Assembly: GCA_003158735.1 (NCBI GenBank)
Contig: PMLB01000386.1
Coordinates: 21,806 to 63,770, forward strand
DNA length: 41,965 nt
From: Myxococcales bacterium
Lineage (GTDB): Bacteria; Myxococcota_A; Polyangia; Fen-1088
Reading direction: 5' to 3'
The notes under the pieces were generated by a model. The model was not told where the DNA came from and did not search any database. It was given only the letters and a program-made list of their open reading frames with translations. This document shows, in pieces, positions 25,601 through 32,606 of this stretch (positions are counted from its first letter, which is position 1; each line of letters starts with the position of its first letter). The position numbers and the translations under genes were made by a program.

Positions 25601-26906
25601 GGTCCTCAGTCTCATACACAGTAATGGTGTTTGTCGAACTGCTCCCGGAAACTTTGTAGTAGGGGTAGTAGTTGTCCTGCCAGAAGGTCATGAGCCCAAA
25701 GTTGACCAGCGGGTAGTTGTCCATCACCAGCTTGCTGATGGCGCGTTTGGCGATCACCGTGCGCGAGGTGGCTGGCCCGCACAGGTCGCCGCTGCCGCAG
25801 TCCGAGTCCTTGGAGCACACCACCTGCGAACTCTTGCACATGCGGATGGGACCGGCTGTCCCATGCGTGTTGGATACGCAGGTGTCAGTCGCGCTGGCCG
25901 GCAACTGGCAGTTGTTGGCTGGCGGCAGGTTGCAGGTGTTGGTCGGGATGGAACAGGTGTTGGTGGTGCCCGTGCACTTGTTGTCATTGTGTATGGCGCA
26001 CGTCGCCGACGGCAGATTGCACACGTTGGGCGTGCCGGTACACTGGTTGAGCGGCGGGGTCACGCACTTGTCGTTGCCATGACAGTGAGCGCTACTGGAA
26101 CATGGTGTGAGGTGGTTGGCTGGTGGCCAGTAAGAGGTGTCGCCGTAGCAGATATTGCCCGGGTACACGAGGCAGGTTGGTTGGCCGGTCGCCAGCCCGC
26201 AAGAATCGCCGCTTACCTGGCAGCTCATGTTCGAGGGGCAGTCGCTGGTCTGGCTGCAGCCCCCCCATGGCGTACTGCCTTGCGAGCAAGTTCCGCCGCT
26301 GGTGACCGGGGGACAGGTGCTAGCGTCCTGGCAGGTTTGGCTGCTTTGGGTGGAGCAGGTGCCGATGTTGGGACAGTAGCTGCCGGGATTGGTGCACAGG
26401 ACGTTCGTCCCGTACTTGCAATAGCCGACTGACGCGCAGGCAATCTGGGCGCTGCACGTGGCATTCGTCGTCGTGCAGGTTCCCATCTGAACCGGGCAGG
26501 GCGAGCTGGCGGTGCACGACCCGCCGGTGTAGGAGCAGACGCCCGGGTCTTGGGCGCAGTCAGCGTCGCTGACGCAGATGGTGATGTTGTCCTTCGAGCA
26601 GTAGCCGTGACGACAGTCATCATCCGACAGACAGTTGCGCGTCGTCCAAGCCTGGCAGATCCCCAGCAAGCCACCCTGGCGGCAGTTGACGCCGTTGTCG
26701 CAGTCGACGCCGCACTCGGCGTTGTTCTGGAACTGGCCGCCCGGCACGCCGTTCATCGAACCCGAGGTGTCGAGCACGATGAGCATGTTGGCCTTGCGGA
26801 TCTGGCGTTCGATGATCGCCAGCGGGTTCACGCGGGCATCGGCCAGCTGTGGTGCCGCAGTCCAGGTCAGCGCTGTGGCCACGGCAACCAGGACAAAGAA
26901 CTTCAT
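22641..26906 (-). CDS. PilY1-like type IV pilus adhesin with vWA domain and Cys-rich insertion
   Basis: About 1421 residues, exported. The signal peptide MKFFVLVAVATALTWTAAP is cleaved probably after ADA (residue 24). A von Willebrand A domain starts at about 41 with the MIDAS motif DTSGSM (46-51) and continues with NFGLMTF and LLITDGQ (near 672). Between them sits an insertion at about residues 65-375 with 43 cysteines in SxxDC and NxC patterns. Residues about 930-1421 match the PilY1 beta-propeller (YVGSSDMMLHAFF, GQLWRYTLAGG). PilY1 proteins cap or prime type IV pili and act in adhesion and mechanosensing. No pilin genes are nearby. An ATG at 26978 would add 24 residues before the signal peptide; I prefer 26906. 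Confidence 0.85.
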   Translation of the reverse strand: MKFFVLVAVATALTWTAAPQLADARVNPLAIIERQIRKANMLIVLDTSGSMNGVPGGQFQNNAECGVDCDNGVNCRQGGLLGICQAWTTRNCLSDDDCRHGYCSKDNITICVSDADCAQDPGVCSYTGGSCTASSPCPVQMGTCTTTNATCSAQIACASVGYCKYGTNVLCTNPGSYCPNIGTCSTQSSQTCQDASTCPPVTSGGTCSQGSTPWGGCSQTSDCPSNMSCQVSGDSCGLATGQPTCLVYPGNICYGDTSYWPPANHLTPCSSSAHCHGNDKCVTPPLNQCTGTPNVCNLPSATCAIHNDNKCTGTTNTCSIPTNTCNLPPANNCQLPASATDTCVSNTHGTAGPIRMCKSSQVVCSKDSDCGSGDLCGPATSRTVIAKRAISKLVMDNYPLVNFGLMTFWQDNYYPYYKVSGSSSTNTITVYETEDQLRRAGCYTWNRQTHIGGPSATCTISGHQMTLRATADSRYRVRKGWSSWDRYDVDFCGDSCNMPNNLGWGAYQGSYYQYDRTTQTTSSTLLVRDTYDGHDITVNGSNYTYYTPLTNYYNGGDAPPISVANCGSACSSSCGARWDTQLTPFLDTSDSPTNALAAAQAITAQMAPAADGGLITYYGTPTGCTLENDVAKTPQTSAYDYMKAVKNGYTSASPSLTIPADSVSCRSNFALLITDGQANGPGDVDSQGNNICDDTPCSADNPATAGCKCKSVLAAYDLKHNLGVTVFVVGFSGDASAGPTAAANNNVAKAGGSGTAFLATSEDQLEDALQLAVYTAIKGNYSSSAGSTSAGTQQAITVVEGKYALDSRMEFPSWKGHLYAYNVAGTTPVLSWDAGTQLSNTANWMNRRVYTWDGTNMVKIQVNASTGAITNAAALAALGMGATADEAQAVAQWALGNPASNNPAILGAIVNSTPIDVASPGDVALPGGHNFFLKCMNRPHLIYVGSSDMMLHAFFLEDTKVGTTTYSAGSEAFAFIPPDFLTNLRRLYAQGGQDLNPYNHIFGLADSPKVKSLCVSGCTDDSTAVWKTLLLMPEGYGGAETFMLDVTNPFGTNALNDPPVTVQWHTGVGASADTYNQVLGDTISLPAFLLNKTTSLNDYRLIFSSGYAVSDGSTTQGRTLVTASAITGNVIATNSVSPGATCAQEYAALTDVATARDFARAQNDKLVAAYFGDTAGQLWRYTLAGGLSLAYNFTCNQPLHFSPTVVQLDRDSVASSHAHEIYLVQVTNSNLDLDTVSLPASQMIFAKELAQADSNGNITGVVKDTTWGTGGQIVLTTGTNQICGVTHLASDGSVVCDTQMPVTARPTSTPLGILKADGNGFEVVTMWYAAPSDVCGVGKTYLTIHQMTSGAVTERLGYLVTSTNPATSPVIIGGRVYVFGGTTTFDDVTPFLPDAISAGSAVQASPYSGQFSRFNWTEVLE

Positions 26907-27129
26907 CCTTGGCCCGGTGGCTACCTGGCCTGCGAAGGATCTCACGCGATGAACCATCGGCAGAAGGGCGAGCTTCATTGAGAATACGCACACCAGGGGC
27001 TCGCGCCTGCGCGCGCTGTCCGTGAAATCTTTTGTATGCTCTGAGGAGTAGTCTACATTACCAGAAATGAAGTTGCAAATGTCCCTGGAAGATTGCCGGT
27101 TGCCGGTGTTGGCCATAAGCCTACCGGGG
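26907..27129. other. Upstream region of the PilY1-like gene
   Basis: Together with the repeat at 27130-27355 this makes 446 bases without a gene. It holds the candidate promoter at 27050-27078 and an alternative in-frame ATG at 26978 for the PilY1-like gene. The segment around 27020-27080 is clearly less GC-rich than its surroundings. I see no RNA gene or further open frame with support. Confidence 0.5.
27050..27078 (-). promoter_or_regulatory. Candidate promoter of the PilY1-like gene
   Basis: On the minus strand TTGCAA (27078-27073) and TAGACT (27055-27050) are spaced by 17 bases in a locally AT-richer segment. The predicted transcript would have a leader of about 65 bases to the ATG at 26978 or 137 bases to the ATG at 26906. 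Confidence 0.4.
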
Positions 27130-27355
27130 AACTCCGGGCCAGCCCAGGTCGGCGAGCGTGAGCGGTAGCGGTAGCGTGAGCGGCAAGCGGAGAGCGGCCT
27201 GCGTGGGCGGCGAGCGTGAGCGGTCAGGCACCACAGCGCCCCACCTCCCGCGTATCCCACGCGAACTCGCTCACGCCCTCGCCCACGCGACCCGCGAGCC
27301 GCGGCCCGCGACCCGGCCTGCCCAGCCCCTCGAATCTTCCGACGAGCTGTCGCTA
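27130..27355 (-). repeat. Dispersed stop-codon-linked repeat, copy 2
   Basis: Homologous to 5157-5428. Read on the minus strand it begins with the TAG stop codon of the double-ACT gene (27355-27353, TAGCGA), followed by GATTCG, GGCCGGGTCGCGGG, GCGTGAGCGAG, GCCGCCCACGCAGGCCGCT and CGCTCACGCTACCGC, and ends at GGAGTT. Like copy 1 it has one GCGTGAGCG and three CGCTCACGC arms. It lacks the extra segment of copy 1 but has about 20 bases of its own after TACGCGGG. It lies between the double-ACT gene and the promoter of the PilY1-like gene. Confidence 0.85.
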
Positions 27356-27904
27356 TCTGGCTCGGCCTTTGGCTTCCAGAGCGGTCTCTACCAGCTTGAT
27401 CTCGACCATCAGATCGCTGGCCATGCGCTCCAGCCCGGCGCGCAGGCGGGCCAGGTCAGCATGGGGCGGCAGCCGGACGCGGGTCTTGGCGGAGAAGAGC
27501 ATCTCGCCCGACATGGGCGCGCTCGAACGATTGGTTGCCAGCTCCTCGACGTTGGCGTCGCTACGGGCCAGGATCTGCGAGATCTCACGCACGATCCCGG
27601 GCCGGTCGAGCCCGACCAGCTCCAGGTCCATGGTGCGCGCCTCGTCCGCCGCGGGTTGCTCGCTGCCATTGCTGGGCTCGGCCACCACGCGCAGACCATG
27701 CTCCTGCAAAGCAGCCAGCGCGGCGGAAAGCGGCACCACCTGGGCGGCTGGGACTTCGACGCGAAGAATGCCAGCAAACTTCCCGGCCAGATGGGCCATG
27801 CGGCTTTCCAGCCAGTTACCCCCATGGCCCGCGATCACCTCGGCCACCGCTTCGACCAAGCCGGGTCGGTCAGGGCCGATGAGTGTGAGAACCAGATCGG
27901 GCAT
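27353..27904 (-). CDS. Double-ACT-domain protein, GcvR-like
   Basis: A 183-residue cytoplasmic protein of two ACT domains: residues 1-80 (LVLTLIGPDRPGLVEAVAEV) and about 92-175 (LELVGLDRPGIVREISQILA). ACT domains bind small ligands, mostly amino acids. The arrangement matches GcvR, which restrains the activator of the glycine-cleavage genes in enterobacteria, but GcvR-like proteins outside that group have unproven roles. No DNA-binding domain is present. Its ATG lies one base after the stop of the acidic protein gene, so they form an operon. GlnD, also with two ACT domains, is encoded divergently. Copy 2 of the dispersed repeat begins at its stop codon. Confidence 0.87.
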   Translation of the reverse strand: MPDLVLTLIGPDRPGLVEAVAEVIAGHGGNWLESRMAHLAGKFAGILRVEVPAAQVVPLSAALAALQEHGLRVVAEPSNGSEQPAADEARTMDLELVGLDRPGIVREISQILARSDANVEELATNRSSAPMSGEMLFSAKTRVRLPPHADLARLRAGLERMASDLMVEIKLVETALEAKGRAR

Positions 27905-27905
27905 C

Positions 27906-28379
27906 TCAAACCTTCAGGTGAAGGGCCACATGCTTGTCCAGCGCCTCGCCACAGGCGTCGAACACGAGTTGCCAGATGTTGCGGAGTTGGGCTTCGATGA
28001 CCGTGCCCTCCTCAGTGTCTTCCTCTTCGTCTTCCTCGTCGTCGTCCTCCTCGTACTCGTCGTCCTCGATGGACAGCTCTTCCTTCATTTCTTCCAGTGT
28101 CTCGGACAGGGAAACCGCGGAGGCCACGCGCAGGTCGCCCACGTGCAGGCGGCCGTCGAACTCCACTGGCAGAAAGATGTCGGCCGCCATGTCGTGCGCC
28201 TCGAGGCGGTCGAGGAATTCGGTCATGGCGTCCTCGGGCAGGCGTTTTGCGATGGTATGCGTGGTGCGATCGTCGATGGCCGCCAAGCGGGCGCCGGCCT
28301 GCTCCACCAACTTGTGAAGCATCTTCATCTCGTCATCGTCAAGGCGATCAGAGAGGGGACCGAGCTCGATTTCAGCCAT
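27906..28379 (-). CDS. Acidic protein of unknown function
   Basis: A 157-residue soluble protein, no signal peptide. Residues about 1-100 look like a small folded domain (LSDRLDDDEMKMLHKLVEQA, then a beta-type segment FLPVEFDGRLHVGDLRV). A run of Asp and Glu at about 105-125 follows and then a helical C terminus (IWQLVFDACGEALDKHV). I do not recognise the family. The ATG at 28379 or that at 28385 could start it; neither has a clear ribosome-binding site. The frame is open further upstream only as a shadow of glnD. It shares a 78-base divergent promoter region with glnD and is followed after one base by the double-ACT gene. Confidence 0.7.
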   Translation of the reverse strand: MAEIELGPLSDRLDDDEMKMLHKLVEQAGARLAAIDDRTTHTIAKRLPEDAMTEFLDRLEAHDMAADIFLPVEFDGRLHVGDLRVASAVSLSETLEEMKEELSIEDDEYEEDDDEEDEEEDTEEGTVIEAQLRNIWQLVFDACGEALDKHVALHLKV

Positions 28380-28457
28380 CTGCATACGGTGCCGCAGCCA
28401 AGGCCATCCGTCAACGTCCGGTGTTTCATCGGGTCGACATTCTTGCGTCCAGCGGGT

Positions 28458-31181
28458 ATGGATTCGCCACACGCCATGACCGAACCGATGCAACCCACGG
28501 CCACGTGGATTTCCGAGCAAATGAGCGCCGCCCGCGACCATGCCGCTGCTGGCTTGCGCGCCGGCCAGCCTGGCGTGGCGCTGGCCGAGCGCATCTCCCA
28601 GGAGGTGGAAGGGATCGTTGTCGCGCTGCTGGCCTTTCACCTGGCTCGCGCGCACAAGGGGAGCGCTTCCGAGATCGCTATCCTGGCCACCGGCGGATTC
28701 GGCCGGCGTGAACTGGCGCCGTATTCTGACCTGGACTTGCTCTTTCTCTGTGCGAAGCCGCCCGACGGCGCGGTGGAAGACCTGGCCCGCGCGATTCTGG
28801 TTCCCTTGTGGGACGCCAAGGTGGACGCCGGACATGCGGTGCGTTCGGTTTCCGATGCCTTGGCTCTGCCCGCCAACGATTTGGCTGCGGCCACGGCCTT
28901 GCTCGATGCGCGGTTTCTGACCGGCGACCGAGGCCTAGCCGATCGGTTTTTGTCGAGCTACCAGACGCGAGTGGCCAAGGCCTCGCCTGATGGCTTCGTA
29001 GCGCGTCTGCGCGCGGAGCAATACGGCCGCCATTCGCGTTTCGGTGACACGATATTCATGCTCGAGCCTGACCTGAAGAACGGCCCGGGCGGGATTCGCG
29101 ACTTGTGTGTGGGGCGCTGGGCAGCCCAGGTCCGTTTCAAGACCGCTGATCCGCAGAAACTCTGCGAGATGGGGGAGATGTCGGCCCGCCAGGCTGCGGC
29201 CATGGAAGCGGCCCGGGAGTGGTTCCTGCGGGTGCGAGCGGCCGTGCACCTGACCGCCGGGCGACGTCAGGAGCAGCTCCGATTCGATCTGCAGGAGAGC
29301 ATCGCGCCACTTTTTCACCCCGACGCCACGTCAAGGCCAGGCGAGGTCAGGCCTGCCGTGGCTCCTGCGGTGGAGGCACTGATGCACGATTTTCAGAAAC
29401 ATGCGCGAGCGGTTAGCCGGGAAACCGAGCGCCTGCTGCTGCGGGTATCCGGCGACCGCAACCACCGGTCGACGCTGCAAACCAAGCGCATCGAGAAGGC
29501 CGGCAAGGCGGACCCGAGTTTCGAGATAGCGGACGGCGCGATTGAGGTAAAGAACAACATCATCTTCGATGAGAAACCATCCGAGATGATTAGGCTTTTT
29601 GTGCTTGCGGCGGAGTCTAATCTTGCCGTGGGTCGGCGCACGGCCGACCTGGTTTCCGAGAACGCAGCCACCCGAGGCGCGGCCCTTCGCGAGGACCCAG
29701 AAGCGGCGGCGTGCTTCCTGCAGGTTTTGTGCGACATCCGCGACTCCGGCACGCCTTCGCGGTTGGAGCAGATGCACGATCTGGGACTCATCAGCGCGCT
29801 GATTCCAGAGTGGGAGCCGCTGGTGGGCCGTGTGCAGCACGACCTGTATCACGTGTATACGGTGGACCAGCACTCGCTCTATGCGGTGGCCACCTTGAAG
29901 GCCGTCGCGCGGGGCGAGATGGGGACGGACTACCCGCAGGTGTCGGCCGAGTTTCCCGCGGTCACGCGCAGGCTGGCTTTGTTCGTCGCGGTGCTGTTGC
30001 ATGACGTGGGCAAGCCGCTCGGGTCGCCTCACAACGAGCACGGCGCCGTGCTGTCGGAGCGCATTGCCGCGCGCCTGGGTCTCAATCCAGCAGACGTGCG
30101 CTTGGTGGAGTTCTTGGCGCGCGAGCACCTCTTCATGAGCCACACCTCACAGCGGCGCGACCTGGAGGACGTCAGCCTGATCGTGCACTTTGCCAAGGGC
30201 TGCGAGAACGAAGAAAAACTGCGCCAGCTCTTCTTGCTGACTTTCTGCGACCTGGCCTCCACGGGTCCCAAGACCATGACCCACTGGAAGAGCGAGCTGC
30301 TGGCCGAGTTGTTCGAACGCACGCTCAAGTTCATGCGGCGAGGTGCGGATCTTTTGCAGGCCGAGCAGGCCGAACTAGTGCAAGAGAGGCAGAAGCAGGC
30401 AGCGTTGCTTCTGGCCGGGGAGGTGGAGGGGCCAGCGTTGGCCGACCTGTTCGCGGGCCTGCCTGACCGCTACTTCACCGAGAACGAGACCGACCAGATC
30501 GCGGCGCACATGCGTCTTTCGCTGGGGCGCAAGGGTCCGTGTGCGATCGCCGTCAGCCACTCCCCGCGGGGAACCTCCTCGGAACTGGTGCTGGTGGCCC
30601 AGGACGTGCCCGGCCTGTTGGCCCGTGTCGCGGGTGTGCTTTTTGCCAACCGCATCGACATTCTGGACGCGGCTATCTACTCTCGCGAGGCGGTGACAGG
30701 CCGCGACCGGGGCGAGGCGCTGGACGTGTTTCGCATTCGCAAAGAGCCCGACGGTGCGGTGACCGACGAGCGCCGCATAGCCGCCATACGGGACGACTTG
30801 GAAGCCGTACTGGCCGGGCGCGTGACCGTCGAGGTGCTGCTGGCGCGTAGGCCGCGCGCACCGTCTATCGTCGATCGGGCCAAGCCAGAAGTGCCACCCA
30901 CCGATGTGCGCGTGGACAACGAAATCAGTCCGATCTTCACGGTGCTCGACATCTTCACCGAGGACAAGCCGGGCGTGCTTTACACCATCACGCGAACCCT
31001 GGCGGAGCAAGGCCTGGACATCCACCGCTCGCGGGTGGGCGTGGCCGGCGACCGGGTGGCCGACATTTTCTACGTCCGGGACATTGCCACGGGTGGGAAG
31101 TTGACCGATCCGGCGCGATTGAATGCGCTGGCTGACGCGCTCAAGAAGGCGCTGCCGACGTCGGCGGGACGCAAGGGGTAG
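28458..31181 (+). CDS. glnD: PII uridylyltransferase/uridylyl-removing enzyme
   Basis: Bifunctional nitrogen sensor that uridylylates PII proteins when glutamine is low and removes UMP when it is high. About 907 residues with all four parts: a nucleotidyltransferase domain with GGFGRRELAPYSDLDLLFL near residue 79, a helical linker with the GlnD motif FMLEPDLKNGPGGIRDL, an HD domain (VAVLLHDVGKPLG near 514, after the conserved HDLYHVYTVDQH), and two C-terminal ACT domains (about 708-790 and 827-900; DVPGLLARVAGVLF, DKPGVLYTITRTL). The start is ATG 28458, with 28476 as alternative; both lack a strong ribosome site. No PII (glnB) gene is in the window. Confidence 0.96.
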   Translation: MDSPHAMTEPMQPTATWISEQMSAARDHAAAGLRAGQPGVALAERISQEVEGIVVALLAFHLARAHKGSASEIAILATGGFGRRELAPYSDLDLLFLCAKPPDGAVEDLARAILVPLWDAKVDAGHAVRSVSDALALPANDLAAATALLDARFLTGDRGLADRFLSSYQTRVAKASPDGFVARLRAEQYGRHSRFGDTIFMLEPDLKNGPGGIRDLCVGRWAAQVRFKTADPQKLCEMGEMSARQAAAMEAAREWFLRVRAAVHLTAGRRQEQLRFDLQESIAPLFHPDATSRPGEVRPAVAPAVEALMHDFQKHARAVSRETERLLLRVSGDRNHRSTLQTKRIEKAGKADPSFEIADGAIEVKNNIIFDEKPSEMIRLFVLAAESNLAVGRRTADLVSENAATRGAALREDPEAAACFLQVLCDIRDSGTPSRLEQMHDLGLISALIPEWEPLVGRVQHDLYHVYTVDQHSLYAVATLKAVARGEMGTDYPQVSAEFPAVTRRLALFVAVLLHDVGKPLGSPHNEHGAVLSERIAARLGLNPADVRLVEFLAREHLFMSHTSQRRDLEDVSLIVHFAKGCENEEKLRQLFLLTFCDLASTGPKTMTHWKSELLAELFERTLKFMRRGADLLQAEQAELVQERQKQAALLLAGEVEGPALADLFAGLPDRYFTENETDQIAAHMRLSLGRKGPCAIAVSHSPRGTSSELVLVAQDVPGLLARVAGVLFANRIDILDAAIYSREAVTGRDRGEALDVFRIRKEPDGAVTDERRIAAIRDDLEAVLAGRVTVEVLLARRPRAPSIVDRAKPEVPPTDVRVDNEISPIFTVLDIFTEDKPGVLYTITRTLAEQGLDIHRSRVGVAGDRVADIFYVRDIATGGKLTDPARLNALADALKKALPTSAGRKG

Positions 31182-31231
31182 TACCGCCTATCGTAAATTC
31201 GTACTGGTTGGGCGGCCGGGTTGAGGGCGGC

Positions 31232-31254
31232 GGTGGCCGGTGGCCGGTGGCCGG
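31232..31254. repeat. Short tandem repeat, three GGTGGCC units
   Basis: Three perfect seven-base units followed by GG lie upstream of the TPR gene in a GGCC-rich stretch. Simple-sequence repeat; no function visible. Confidence 0.7.
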
Positions 31255-31277
31255 AACCGGATCCAGCTACCGGTCCC

Positions 31278-31306
31278 TTGACACCACCCCGTGCTGGCGC
31301 TGAAGT
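31278..31306 (+). promoter_or_regulatory. Weak promoter candidate for the TPR gene
   Basis: A perfect TTGACA at 31278-31283 is followed after 17 bases by TGAAGT (three of six matches to TATAAT). The expected start would fall within a few bases of the ATG at 31314, giving a leaderless or nearly leaderless mRNA. The poor -10 keeps this tentative. Confidence 0.25.
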
Positions 31307-31313
31307 TCAGCCC

Positions 31314-32381
31314 ATGCTGCTCAATTTCGCTAGCGTCGCCGCGGTCATCATGCTTGCGCAGGGCGGGGCGCCGCCCGGGCCGCAGAATCCCGCGGCGGCC
31401 CAGCTGGAACGAGGCCAGAAACTCATTCAGTCGGGCGATCTGACTGGAGCGCTGGCGGCCTTCGATGCGGCGGCCAAGGCCGACCCCAAGAACCCGCGGG
31501 CCTACTATTTGCGGGGCGTGGTGCTGGAAAAGCGGCACGATCTGGCCGGGGCGGAGAGGGCGTATCGTGAGGCCGTGGGCCGCGACGCCCGCTTCGCTCC
31601 CGCGCATAACAACCTGGGCGCCATGCTGCTGGACAAGGGCGAGACGGCTGCGGCCGAGAAGGAGATTCTGGCCGCCATCAGTAGCGACCCCAAGTACGCC
31701 GACGCTCACTCCAACCTGGGCCACGTGCGCGATGCACAGGGCAGGCCGGCCGAGGCAGCCAAGTCGTACCGAGAGGCCGTGCGCTTGCGGCCCGGCGAGG
31801 CCAGCTTTCACGTCAACTTGGGCGCGGCGCTACGCAAGACCGGTGATATCGACGGCGCGCTGACCGAGCTTCGTCAGGCGGCGCGCTTGGCTCCGCAAGA
31901 CGCGTTGGCTTTGACCTATCTGGGACTTCTGCTATCCGACAAGAAGGCCTACGACGAAGCACACGAAGCGTTGGAGAAAGCCACCCGCCTGGACCCCAAG
32001 CTGGCGGCGGCTTGGACCGAGCTGGGACGGATGGAGTTGCGGCGCAAGCAACCAGCCGCGGCTGCCGACGCCCTGGCGCGGGCGCGCGTGCTGAAACCCA
32101 AAGACACCACCATCGCCGCCGACTACTGCAGCGCGCTCGCCAAGAAGGACATAAAGGCCAAGGTGACGCAGGAAGAATGCCGGGCCGCGCTCGCCCTCGA
32201 CCCAAGCAACGCGCTGGCTCGCTATGAGCTGGGCAAGATCCTGGTGGCCCACGGCGATTGCGCCGCGGCCCAGATCGAGATCGACAAGTTCGCCGGTCTG
32301 GCCGGGGTGAAGCCCGAGGCCAAGGCCAAGGCGCAGGAGATCCTGAAGACCTGCACGCCGGCCAAGCCGGGAAAGAAGTAG
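31314..32381 (+). CDS. Exported tetratricopeptide-repeat protein
   Basis: A 355-residue protein with a short N-terminal hydrophobic segment (MLLNFASVAAVIMLAQG), probably a signal peptide, followed by about eight TPR units from residue 30 onward. These show the usual W/L/G-Y-A-P spacing (AAFDAAAKADPKNPRAYYLR, AHNNLGAMLLDKGE, AHSNLGHVRDAQGR, LTYLGLLLSDKKAYDEA). The last units contain cysteines (DYCSALAKKD, GDCAAAQIEI). TPR proteins scaffold complexes; the partner is unknown. The frame is open further upstream in a GC repeat, so I start at the ATG before the hydrophobic segment. An inverted repeat begins at its stop codon. Confidence 0.83.
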   Translation: MLLNFASVAAVIMLAQGGAPPGPQNPAAAQLERGQKLIQSGDLTGALAAFDAAAKADPKNPRAYYLRGVVLEKRHDLAGAERAYREAVGRDARFAPAHNNLGAMLLDKGETAAAEKEILAAISSDPKYADAHSNLGHVRDAQGRPAEAAKSYREAVRLRPGEASFHVNLGAALRKTGDIDGALTELRQAARLAPQDALALTYLGLLLSDKKAYDEAHEALEKATRLDPKLAAAWTELGRMELRRKQPAAAADALARARVLKPKDTTIAADYCSALAKKDIKAKVTQEECRAALALDPSNALARYELGKILVAHGDCAAAQIEIDKFAGLAGVKPEAKAKAQEILKTCTPAKPGKK

Positions 32382-32511
32382 CTAGCTATTTCGCACAGAG
32401 GCCACAGAGCCGGACCGGAGAGACGGAAGGGTTTGAATCTTGTCCGTTCCGAGCCCTTTCTTCTCTTCCGATCTCTCCGCCCTCCGTGCTCTCTGTGAGG
32501 AAAAGCTAGCT
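32380..32511. repeat. Large imperfect inverted repeat with CACAGAG motifs
   Basis: The outer arms AGCTAGCT (32380-32387) and AGCTAGCT (32504-32511) are extended inward by matching sequence of about 50 bases: TTTCGCACAGAG against TTTCCTCACAGAG, then CGGAGAG and CGGAAG blocks. About 30 bases form the loop. The left arm has two direct CACAGAG units (32394-32400, 32403-32409). The element starts at the TAG stop of the TPR gene and fills most of the gap before guaB. CACAGAG-rich intergenic inverted repeats of this kind are seen in many environmental bacteria; they may act as hairpin terminators or be miniature mobile elements. Confidence 0.75.
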
Positions 32512-32606
32512 TCCGGCCCGCGAAGAGGCCGCCTTCCACCCTGATGCCGAAACATCAATGCAGACCGCACTTGAATGAACGCCCTGCGCTCGGCTAATCT
32601 CCCGAG

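Noticed and set aside
24597-26432. 611-codon open frame opposite the PilY1-like gene (and another of 440 codons at 22869-24191)
   Set aside because: It mirrors the Thr/Asn/Gly/Cys-rich coding strand, giving Val/Gly/Arg-rich text without domains; the minus strand has vWA and propeller motifs.
26907-26978. ATG at 26978 as start of the PilY1-like gene
   Set aside because: It would place 24 polar residues before the signal peptide and has no ribosome-binding site; kept as an alternative only.
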